8,884 nucleotides of DNA, taken from Beijerinckiaceae bacterium. GTDB taxonomy: Bacteria; Pseudomonadota; Alphaproteobacteria; Rhizobiales; Beijerinckiaceae. The translations under genes were made by a program, and so were the position numbers. The stretch covers positions 1 through 8,884 of the forward strand of contig CANHAW010000059.1 in the NCBI GenBank assembly GCA_947458675.1, in the 5' to 3' direction. Below the pieces are notes generated by a model. That model did no database searches. It was not told the origin of the DNA and saw only the letters and a list, made by a program, of their open reading frames with translations. Numbering within the stretch: position 1 is the first letter of the stretch; the number at the start of each line of letters is the position of its first letter. Below, in pieces: positions 1 through 6,077 of this stretch.

Positions 1-146
1 CGGAATTCCGCTTCTGCGGCTCCAAGACCCATACGGTGGGCCCCTATTGCACCCATCATGCCCGCATCGCCTATCAGCCGGCGCAAGAACGCCGCCGTGA
101 ACGCGATCGGGAGCGGCGCGCCCAGCAGGCGCTCAGCCGCCTCTAG
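1..146 (+). CDS. gcrA: GcrA cell cycle regulator, C-terminal end (partial)
   Basis: Only the last 47 codons are inside the window; the gene enters from the left and stops with TAG at 144-146. The residues include a small Cys/His cluster (FCGSKT, then PYCTHHARIAYQP) followed by an Arg/Glu-rich tail (RRRERDRERR). This matches the C-terminus of GcrA, which in Alphaproteobacteria associates with the housekeeping sigma factor and acts at promoters methylated at GANTC by CcrM. The FCG...YC..H..AYQP signature is what I recognise. The N-terminal DNA-binding part is outside the window, so only the C-terminal identity can be judged. The gene ends 16 bases before a strong hairpin terminator. Confidence 0.8.
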   Translation, partial: EFRFCGSKTHTVGPYCTHHARIAYQPAQERRRERDRERRAQQALSRL

Positions 147-162
147 ATCCATCGGACGATCA

Positions 163-197
163 AACGAAAAGGCCGGGGCAACCCGGCCTTTTTCGTT
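163..197. terminator. Bidirectional intrinsic terminator between gcrA and the histidine kinase gene
   Basis: The left arm at 163-177 (AACGAAAAGGCCGGG) pairs with the right arm at 182-197 (CCCGGCCTTTTTCGTT) around a GCAA tetraloop, with a single unpaired T. The GC-rich inner stem is flanked by A and T tracts, so a T-run follows the stem on either strand. It lies just after the gcrA stop and directly abuts the stop codon of the minus-strand kinase gene (198-200). It therefore plausibly ends both converging transcripts. Confidence 0.85.
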
Positions 198-1235
198 TCA
201 ATCTGCCGCCAGCGGCAATTCGACGATGAATTCGGCGCCATCGCCCGGCTGGCTGGCGATCCGCAACTGCCCGCGATGGCGCACAACAATATGTTTGACG
301 AGTGCCAGCCCAAGGCCCGTACCGCCCTTGGCGCGGCTCTGGCCGGCATGAACGCGATAAAAACGCTCCGTCAGGCGCGGCAAATGTTCGGGCGCAATGC
401 CCGCACCATAATCGCGGACGCATAGACGCGCCCGACCTGCCTCCATGCCAAGGCTCACATCGACACGCGCATGCGCGCCATCGCTATCCGAGCCATATTT
501 GATGGCATTCTCGATCAGATTTTCCGCCACACGCATGAGCTCGTCGCGATCGCCGATCAGCTCAAGCCTGTCTGGCGCGGCAAGGCCCAGGCTGACCTGG
601 TTCTCCTTCGCCAAAGGTGTGAGCGCATCGACGCAATGGCGCAGGATTTCGACGAGATCGACCCGCGCCTGCGGCCGCACATGTTGCTGGCGCTCGATCT
701 GCGAAAGCGACAGCAAGCCATCAATCAGACGCGCCATACGCTGGCCCTGCTCGCGCATAATGACCAGAAAGCGCTCGCGAGCATGAGCATCGTCGCGCGC
801 CGGGCCTTGCAGCGTCTCGATGAAACCAAGAAGCGAGGCCAGCGGCGTGCGCAATTCGTGGCTGGCATTGGCAATGAAATCCACCCGCATGCGCTCGATG
901 CGACGGGCATCTGTGAGATCCTGCAATGTCAGCGCCGCGCAAAGGATATCGCCGTCGCGCAAAGGCCCGACATGGACACTGAACAGGCGCTCAACAGGAA
1001 CGCGCTCATGCAGCATCACCGTCTCGGCCGCACCGCCCGACAGGACGCGATCGGTCGCCGCCAGAATATCGGGCGCGCGCAAAACCATGGGCAGGGTCGC
1101 CGGCCCGCGCAAAATAGCGAAAAGCTGGCGCGCCGGCACATTGCTGGCGAGAATCTTCTGGCCGGGACCAAGCACGAGAACGGGATCTGGCAGAGCATCG
1201 ACCAGAGATTGCAGAATGGGTTGCGTTGACGACAT
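198..1235 (-). CDS. phoR: PhoR-like sensor histidine kinase without membrane segments
   Basis: The 345-residue protein has a PAS-like N-terminal region (about 1-110), a dimerisation/phosphoacceptor domain and a C-terminal ATP-binding domain. The H-box at about 121-140 (IANASHELRTPLASLLGFIE, phospho-His about 126) is of the PhoR type. The N-box (ENLIENAIKYG, about 238-248), G1 (DYGAGI, 275-280), F-box (ERFYRV, 290-295) and G2 (GGTGLGLALVKHI, 304-316) are all present, so the kinase core looks intact. Family members phosphorylate a response regulator, PhoB for true PhoR. No receiver protein is in the window. PhoR usually has N-terminal membrane helices; this one has none, and an in-frame stop 22-24 bases upstream of the ATG rules out extension. 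A purine-rich GGGCGGGGGG precedes the start. It is the last gene of the minus-strand series, 84 bp after the flippase-like gene. The kinase call is firm; the PhoR symbol rests on the H-box and PAS layout, so another PAS kinase is possible. Confidence 0.85.
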   Translation of the reverse strand: MSSTQPILQSLVDALPDPVLVLGPGQKILASNVPARQLFAILRGPATLPMVLRAPDILAATDRVLSGGAAETVMLHERVPVERLFSVHVGPLRDGDILCAALTLQDLTDARRIERMRVDFIANASHELRTPLASLLGFIETLQGPARDDAHARERFLVIMREQGQRMARLIDGLLSLSQIERQQHVRPQARVDLVEILRHCVDALTPLAKENQVSLGLAAPDRLELIGDRDELMRVAENLIENAIKYGSDSDGAHARVDVSLGMEAGRARLCVRDYGAGIAPEHLPRLTERFYRVHAGQSRAKGGTGLGLALVKHIVVRHRGQLRIASQPGDGAEFIVELPLAAD

Positions 1236-1319
1236 GACCCCCCGCCCGTTGCGCGCCTATGTTCACCATATGCGCGATGCGCCGCCCCTTGATCAAGCCG
1301 AGTCTTGGACGGGATCGAA

Positions 1320-2381
1320 CTAGCCCTCGCCCTCCGGCCGGCTCATGGCTGCACGCAGGCTGTTCCAGCGCCGCAAAGCCTCATCCGCGCCCAGCAATGC
1401 CAGCGCCAGAACGAAAGGCACGAGATAATAAATCACCCGGAACAGAAGCAGCGAGGCGAGCAGCGCCGCAGCAGAGGGCGCCGGCACCGTATTCAGCATG
1501 GTCGCTTCGAAAGCGCCGATGCCGCCAGGCATGTGACTTGCGATGCCAAGCAGGCAGGCAAAGACATAGGCCGCACAAAAGCTGATGAAATCGAGCTCAT
1601 GTCCGGCCGGGAGAATGACATAGAGAGCCGCCGCTGCGCAGCACAGATCGATCACGCCCAGCGTCAATTGCGAAAGAGTGACGGTCAGGCCTGGCAATTC
1701 GAGCCGCAGCCCCTGCACGCTCACGCGCCGATGACCGCGCGACACCCAGGCGAGATAGAACATGAGTGCGAAAAGCACGCCAAGCCCGATGATGAGATTG
1801 ACCCAGCCCTGAAGCATATTCACTTCGGAAATCTCATCGGGCTGGATGGTGAGCGCAATGCCGATCACCAGCGCCATGCCAAGCCAGAAGGTCAGCCCCG
1901 CAATCACTGTCAGGCTTGCAACCTTGGCAGCGCTGACACCTGCGCGCGAATAGATCCAGTAACGCACAGTGCCTGCCGTGATCAGCGGAAAACCGAGCGT
2001 GAAAGAAATGGCGTAGCTCGTAAATGAACCAAGGGCGGTGGTTCGATAGGGAACGCTGATCCGCAATTGGCGCAAAGCCACAGCATCATAGCCGGTGAGC
2101 GCCAGATAGGAGAGTGTCGTGAAAAAACACGCTGCGAGAATCTGCTCGAGGCTTGTCGCGGCAATCGCTGCGCGCAACTCGCCCAAATTGAGATCGGAAA
2201 TCGTGCGCGCTAGAACGAAAACGGACAGTGCAAGAATGACGAGGCTGAGAGCCATGCCGATCCGTCGCCAAACCAGATGACGACGCGCAACATGCGCTTC
2301 CTCCGGCGACGCGGCCGAGTTCGACGCGGTTGAATCTGCGGGGCTGGCGCCCTCTCTATCGTCCACGACGGAACGCCTCAT
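1320..2381 (-). CDS. MprF/AglD-type flippase-like membrane protein (lysylphosphatidylglycerol synthase TM family)
   Basis: This 353-residue integral membrane protein has a short polar N-terminus and then roughly eight hydrophobic segments. The segment around 282-296 (SHMPGGIGAFEATML) matches the PGGxGxFE signature of the membrane domain of MprF-type proteins. The stretch LITAGTVRYWIYSRAGVS is also typical. In MprF this domain flips aminoacylated phosphatidylglycerol; stand-alone relatives are common and mostly uncharacterised. The cytosolic aminoacyl-transferase domain is missing, so the protein alone should not make lysyl-PG. The frame can open at a TTG at 2442-2444, and an ATG lies at 2391-2393. 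I chose the ATG at 2379-2381 because GAGG lies four bases upstream, although that spacing is short. The neighbours, a YfhO-like protein upstream and a sensor kinase downstream, suggest an envelope lipid or glycan role. The family call is firm; the substrate is unknown. Confidence 0.82.
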   Translation of the reverse strand: MRRSVVDDREGASPADSTASNSAASPEEAHVARRHLVWRRIGMALSLVILALSVFVLARTISDLNLGELRAAIAATSLEQILAACFFTTLSYLALTGYDAVALRQLRISVPYRTTALGSFTSYAISFTLGFPLITAGTVRYWIYSRAGVSAAKVASLTVIAGLTFWLGMALVIGIALTIQPDEISEVNMLQGWVNLIIGLGVLFALMFYLAWVSRGHRRVSVQGLRLELPGLTVTLSQLTLGVIDLCCAAAALYVILPAGHELDFISFCAAYVFACLLGIASHMPGGIGAFEATMLNTVPAPSAAALLASLLLFRVIYYLVPFVLALALLGADEALRRWNSLRAAMSRPEGEG

Positions 2382-2486
2382 CTCACCTCGCATCCAGCAA
2401 AGGCCGGTGCGCAGGTTTATGGGGTCGCAGACCGCCAAGAGCAAGCCCCTGCGAAAAAATGACCATGCTCCGACAATTAAATCCTT

Positions 2487-2498
2487 TGCTGCGCAGCA
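2487..2498. repeat. Perfect 12-bp palindrome (TGCTGCGCAGCA)
   Basis: A perfect 12-base palindrome followed on the plus strand by TTTTT (2499-2503). It sits about 105 bases upstream of the chosen start of the flippase-like gene. As a hairpin it would have only a 4-bp stem with a GCGC loop, so a dimeric regulator site is the likelier reading if it is functional. Chance occurrence in GC-rich DNA is also possible. Confidence 0.3.
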
Positions 2499-2524
2499 TT
2501 TTTCATGGCCTTTTCGCGGCGCAA

Positions 2525-2550
2525 TGACGGCTGTTTTCCGTCACCTTTTT
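2525..2550. terminator. Small hairpin just after the YfhO-like gene, possible weak terminator
   Basis: TGACGG (2525-2530) pairs with CCGTCA (2538-2543) around a 7-base loop. On the plus strand the stem is followed by CCTTTTT (2544-2550), the layout of an intrinsic terminator, yet no plus-strand gene reads into it. On the minus strand it begins 9 bases after the TAA of the YfhO-like gene but lacks a good T-run there, so it may only protect the 3' end or terminate weakly. Confidence 0.35.
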
Positions 2551-2551
2551 C

Positions 2552-4840
2552 TTACGGTCCCGTGAGCTTTTCCCGCATTGTGAAGGCAAGCCCCGAGAAG
2601 GGCGCAAAATAGAAGCGGATATTTCGTGCCCCGGCCGGCACAGCAACTGCGCGGAACAGGACATTGGCCTGCAATAAATTTGCCGGCACACCATCGACCT
2701 CGACACGCCACCAAGGATGCCACATGTCGTTGAGAACAAGCCAGCCACCATCAGGCGCATCGACGCCAATGCGCACCTGCGTATTTTCATAGGCAAGAAT
2801 GCGCGCAGTGCCACGGCGGCGCGCCACTTGCGATGCCTCTTCATCTTCAAGCAGGATTGTCTGACGCGGATCGAAACCCTGCGGCCAACGGCCCGTCTCC
2901 AGGATCTCCTCGAAATCAGCTTTTTGCGAACGCGTCACAAACATAACCCGCGGCAGTGCGCGCGGATTTTCATAAATATAGGCATCCTTGGTGCGCCCGA
3001 TCTCGATCAGATCGCCAGGCCGGAGTTTCTTGTCGATGTCACGCAAGGGCACGCCGCTGGCGATGAAACGCAGGCCGAGCATATCGGCAAGCAGCGAACG
3101 ATAGGATGGAAAAAGCGGCGCAAAATGGCGCTGTTCGGCGACCGCCACATGATCTTGTGCGCCGGTCGCCTCCGCAAACATGGAGAAGCGGATCGGATTA
3201 TATCCAAGATCGTGATGAAAACCGTGGATCATACCAAGATTGGGCCAGTCGAAACCGACTGCCACCAGTTCAACGCGGTCGATGCGATCGGGACCGGCCG
3301 TCTCAGACAGCCGCTTGCGCAAAAACGCAATCGTTTCATTGCTCGTGTCAGTGCGCATCACATCATAATGGGATGGCGGCAGAGCGGTCGATTCATTCGG
3401 CCCATTGTTGATGGCCAGATCGGCGGTGACGACGATCCCGATTGCCAGCAGCGCGACATAACCGCCCTGTCGTGTCAGGCGTGGCAGAATGGCAAGCAGG
3501 GCAACCGAAATGGCAAGACAGGCTGCGCCCATCACCAACGGCCAGACCGCCTGACCAAGCTTTCCTTTCCAATAAGCAATCGCCAATGCGCCGAGGAAAG
3601 CACATGTGGCAACAACGAGCGGCACGACAAGCCGACGTGCAATGCTGATTTCGCCGATGGCAAGACGATGCACGGCATAGCCGGCCAGAATGGCGGCGAG
3701 CGCGCCAAGCGGAAATGTTGCATCGGCAGGACGCCGGAACAAATCTGCTCCCGGCAGAGAAAAAGCATAGCGAAAAAAGGGCGTGAAATCGCCGAGCGCA
3801 TAAAGCAGCATCAGCGCGAAAGCCAAGAGAAACGGCCCCATGCGGCTGCGCAGACTGACGCCGGCAAACAGGCCTATTCCAACAAAAGCCACGAATGGCA
3901 GCGCGCCGAAATAAACATTGGCCATATTGCGGGCGAGATTGTAATTGCCGCCCCAGACCTCTTGCGCCGGCGGCCCCCAAAAGGCCGACAGCGGCCCATC
4001 CGTGCCATAAAGATTGGCGACGACCGCCGTGAAGAGAGATGCAGGATGCAAAGAGCCGCGTGAGGCACCAGCAAAATCGATCAACACCCGGTTGGAATCT
4101 TCCGCCAGCGCAATGGTGAAGGCAATCGGCAAGGCGATGAAGATGATGCCGGCACAAACAGCGACAGCAAGCGCCGTCACATATTGGCGCCAAGGCGTCG
4201 TCACCATTTGCCACAAAGCGAAAATCACCAGCACCAAGGCGCAGAGCAGCCCAACCTGATCGCGCCCCACCAGCATGAGGGCGCCGAAAAAGCCCGCACA
4301 AATTCCTTCATGCCAGCGACCGCGCTGAAAAATCCGCGCAAGGAAGAAAAGCGCAATGGCGAAAAAGGCCAGACTCAAAACCTGGCCGATATGCTGGATA
4401 CGCCAGGCCGCCGAGCCGCCGAATGCAAAAGCGAGCGCCGCAACAAGCGCGCCTGCCGGATGCCAGTCACGATCGCGAAACCAGGCCATCAGTGCCAAGC
4501 CGCCCAGCGCCAGCATGACGAAAACCGTCGCATCGGCAGCAATGAAACCGGGCTCGGGCACGAACCTGGCAAGCAGCAGATAGGGCAAGGTAAAAATCAG
4601 CGATTGCGGATCGGCAATATGCAGCGAGCCGGCAAAAACATACGGATTCCAGAAAGGAGATTCGCCACCATTCAGGGATTTCGCGAGAAAGACGATCTGC
4701 GGATAGAAATGCGCCTTCGCATCCCAGGGAATGGTGAAACGTCCCGTGATCCAGGGTGAGGCGAGCGCAATAGCGCAAAGGATGAAAATAGCAAAGGCAG
4801 CCGGATAAAGGCTGCGCCCCTGCGGCATGCGACGGCTCAT
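2552..4840 (-). CDS. YfhO-like large polytopic membrane protein
   Basis: The 762-residue protein has about a dozen hydrophobic helices from residue 11 to roughly 500, followed by a soluble C-terminal domain. The N-terminal motifs WNPYVFAGSLHIADPQS (64-80) and an early acidic loop (IPWDAKAHFYPQ) resemble the lipid-linked-sugar glycosyltransferase (GT-C) fold of YfhO proteins. The C-terminus at about 699-748 (GWLVLNDMWHPWWRVEVDG, then FRAVAVPAG) matches the conserved YfhO tail. YfhO proteins are linked to glycosylation of teichoic acid in Gram-positives; in proteobacteria the substrate is unknown. The frame could open 30 codons earlier (4930), inside the upstream gene. I chose the ATG at 4838-4840 because it starts one base after the upstream TGA (TGAAATG), the usual layout of translational coupling, and the N-terminus then runs directly into the first helix. 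The gene is intact. Membrane location and family are well supported; function is not. Confidence 0.78.
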   Translation of the reverse strand: MSRRMPQGRSLYPAAFAIFILCAIALASPWITGRFTIPWDAKAHFYPQIVFLAKSLNGGESPFWNPYVFAGSLHIADPQSLIFTLPYLLLARFVPEPGFIAADATVFVMLALGGLALMAWFRDRDWHPAGALVAALAFAFGGSAAWRIQHIGQVLSLAFFAIALFFLARIFQRGRWHEGICAGFFGALMLVGRDQVGLLCALVLVIFALWQMVTTPWRQYVTALAVAVCAGIIFIALPIAFTIALAEDSNRVLIDFAGASRGSLHPASLFTAVVANLYGTDGPLSAFWGPPAQEVWGGNYNLARNMANVYFGALPFVAFVGIGLFAGVSLRSRMGPFLLAFALMLLYALGDFTPFFRYAFSLPGADLFRRPADATFPLGALAAILAGYAVHRLAIGEISIARRLVVPLVVATCAFLGALAIAYWKGKLGQAVWPLVMGAACLAISVALLAILPRLTRQGGYVALLAIGIVVTADLAINNGPNESTALPPSHYDVMRTDTSNETIAFLRKRLSETAGPDRIDRVELVAVGFDWPNLGMIHGFHHDLGYNPIRFSMFAEATGAQDHVAVAEQRHFAPLFPSYRSLLADMLGLRFIASGVPLRDIDKKLRPGDLIEIGRTKDAYIYENPRALPRVMFVTRSQKADFEEILETGRWPQGFDPRQTILLEDEEASQVARRRGTARILAYENTQVRIGVDAPDGGWLVLNDMWHPWWRVEVDGVPANLLQANVLFRAVAVPAGARNIRFYFAPFSGLAFTMREKLTGP

Positions 4841-4841
4841 T

Positions 4842-5975
4842 TCAGCCCTGATCCTTGGCGCCGCCCTGCACGGGTGCGGGGCGCTCTGCAACGTCAAGAT
4901 AATGTCCGGCGCGATCGCGTTTGGAGGCAAGATAGCGCACGTTATGATCCGTCAAACGACCCTGAATGCGCTGGTCAGCAGCAACGATGAGGCCGGCATT
5001 TTCAAGCGCTGCAATCTTGATCGGGTTATTGGTCATGACGCGCAATGTATGGACGCCCAATTGCTTCAGCATCAGCGCTGCATAATGAAAGCCGCGATGA
5101 TCATGATCGAAGCCGAGCGCTTCATCGGCGTCGAATGTATCGAAACCCTGCGCCTGCAATTTATAGGCGCGGATCTTGTTGGAGATCCCATTGCCGCGCC
5201 CTTCCTGATCAAGATAGAGCAGAATGCCGCCGCCATTCTCCGACATGAAACGCGCTGTGTGACGCAATTGATCGCCACAATCGCATTTCAGGCTTCCGAA
5301 TATATCGCCGGTGAGACAGGCCGAATGCAGCCGCACGGTAACGGCATCCGAGAAATCCGGCTTGCCGATAATGACAGCAACCTGATCGCGCAGGCCTTCG
5401 CCGCCGCGGAAAATCACGAATTCCGTATCGGGCGCGCCCTCGAGCGGCACGGGTGCACGTGAAATGATCTTGAGGCCCTGCGTCTCCATCATCCGATAGT
5501 CGCCTATGGCGGCTTCTGAGACGCGCATAAGCTCGTCGGTGGCCATGCCCTGCGGCAAGGGACAGGTGATCACGGCGGGCAGGACAAGCGCCAGCCGCGC
5601 CAGCTCCAGCGCCGCCGCATCGGCCGCAGAGATGGATGAAACCGGCGCATCGATCCGCGCGTCAGTTTCAACAGACAGGGCGGCAATGCGCTTCAGATCG
5701 ATCAGGGGCAAAGCAATCGCGCCGGCCTCGCTCCGCTCGACGCCCAGACGGCGCAGGCGTGGCGCTGCCAGCAGCAAGCGCGCGCGGCCCTCGCTCATGA
5801 CCTGCATATGGGGGGCGGATGTTTCGTCGAGAGCCTCGAAAGGCACGGCCAGAACGGCACTGCTTGTGCCTGCCAAGACCACCGGCCGCCCGGACCTGAA
5901 TTCTGCTATGGCGCGTTCGACCTGGATCTGGCCAAAAGTCCCGCCGGCAATCAGACTGCGCTCACTCTGTGTCAC
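4842..5975 (-). CDS. ribA: GTP cyclohydrolase II-like protein with degenerate RibB-like N-terminal domain
   Basis: The C-terminal half (about 185-365) is a GTP cyclohydrolase II domain, which opens GTP, releasing formate and pyrophosphate, to a diaminopyrimidine used for riboflavin and related compounds. Zn ligands are visible as CLTGDIFGSLKCDC (Cys 220, 231, 233), then LDQEGRGNGISNKIRAYKLQ (254-273), D292/R294 and TNNPIK (315-320). Tyr271 aligns with E. coli RibA Tyr105 and R294 with Arg128, so catalysis is plausible. The usual HSEC is HSAC here. Residues 17-145 look like decayed RibB (dihydroxybutanone-phosphate synthase): VERAIAEFRSGRPVVL and TDARIDAPVSSISAADAA align with RibB landmarks, but the acidic DDEDRENEGD site is gone. 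I chose the GTG at 5973-5975 (377 residues) because GAGG lies five bases upstream; the ATG at 6044 adds 23 poorly typed residues and leaves only 33 bp to the divergent gene. This may be a paralogue rather than the housekeeping RibBA. Confidence 0.88.
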   Translation of the reverse strand: MTQSERSLIAGGTFGQIQVERAIAEFRSGRPVVLAGTSSAVLAVPFEALDETSAPHMQVMSEGRARLLLAAPRLRRLGVERSEAGAIALPLIDLKRIAALSVETDARIDAPVSSISAADAAALELARLALVLPAVITCPLPQGMATDELMRVSEAAIGDYRMMETQGLKIISRAPVPLEGAPDTEFVIFRGGEGLRDQVAVIIGKPDFSDAVTVRLHSACLTGDIFGSLKCDCGDQLRHTARFMSENGGGILLYLDQEGRGNGISNKIRAYKLQAQGFDTFDADEALGFDHDHRGFHYAALMLKQLGVHTLRVMTNNPIKIAALENAGLIVAADQRIQGRLTDHNVRYLASKRDRAGHYLDVAERPAPVQGGAKDQG

Positions 5976-5979
5976 GCCA

Positions 5980-5984
5980 CCCTC
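5980..5984 (-). promoter_or_regulatory. Ribosome binding site deciding a GTG start for the RibA-like gene
   Basis: Read on the minus strand, GAGGG occupies 5984-5980 and the GTG begins four bases later at 5975. No comparable purine run precedes the alternative upstream ATG at 6044, where the nearest match is only TAGG. Confidence 0.55.
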
Positions 5985-6025
5985 ATTTTCCGGGAAGATA
6001 AATGAGCCGAACCGACTTCCCGATT

Positions 6026-6061
6026 TCCCCCAGACCCCGCTCATAACCTATATCTGGGGGA
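6026..6061. repeat. Perfect 9+9 bp inverted repeat, candidate operator
   Basis: TCCCCCAGA (6026-6034) is exactly mirrored by TCTGGGGGA (6053-6061), with an 18-bp spacer holding the AT-rich centre of the divergent region. Arm centres are 27 bp apart, not quite a whole number of helical turns. It could be an operator for a dimeric regulator acting on both genes, or a hairpin in the leader of either message. No known operator is recognised. Confidence 0.5.
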
Positions 6062-6077
6062 GAAACTAGGAGCGTCC

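Larger units (their letters stand above)
2382..2551 (-). promoter_or_regulatory. Intergenic region upstream of the flippase-like gene; possible promoter or operator
   Basis: This 170-bp stretch holds no convincing gene and is richer in A and T than the coding DNA around it. It contains a 12-bp perfect palindrome and a small hairpin, listed separately. It is the only sizeable break in the minus-strand series between 5975 and 1320, so a new transcript may start here for the flippase-like and kinase genes. I could not assign −35 and −10 boxes with confidence. Confidence 0.35.
5976..6077. promoter_or_regulatory. Divergent promoter region between the RibA-like and RibD-like genes
   Basis: This 102-bp region separates two genes read outward. 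Its centre (about 6041-6053, TCATAACCTATAT) is an AT-rich patch that could supply a −10 element on either strand: TATATC on plus, TATAGG or TTATGA on minus. I could not find matching −35 boxes with confidence. An inverted repeat brackets the patch. AGGAG (6068-6072), five bases before the ATG at 6078, is the ribosome binding site of the plus-strand gene. Confidence 0.5.

Noticed and set aside
471..1229. Plus-strand open frame (252 codons) antisense to the histidine kinase
   Set aside because: The opposite strand has every histidine kinase box; the antisense product has low-complexity Arg/Gln/His composition and no good ribosome binding site.
1300..1304. GANTC (CcrM) site GAGTC ahead of the kinase gene, possibly tied to GcrA control
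   Set aside because: GANTC occurs in many coding places in this window, so one intergenic copy is not evidence of regulation.
1236..1319. Pho box or sigma-70 promoter ahead of the PhoR-like gene
   Set aside because: No pair of CTGTCAT-like repeats is seen; the best −35/−10 pair (TTGATC with a CATATG-like −10) is a poor match.
1305..2027. Plus-strand open frame (240 codons) antisense to the flippase-like gene
   Set aside because: The minus strand encodes conserved membrane segments; the plus product resembles back-translation noise.
2717..4063. A long plus-strand open frame (448 codons) antisense to the YfhO-like gene
   Set aside because: Its translation is rich in Arg, His, Gln and Cys with no domain-like pattern, while the minus-strand frame has clear helices and YfhO motifs. 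Stop-poor antisense frames are common in GC-rich genes.
5976..6077. FMN riboswitch upstream of the riboflavin-type genes
   Set aside because: The region is too short, and the conserved RFN stems and sequence blocks are not visible.
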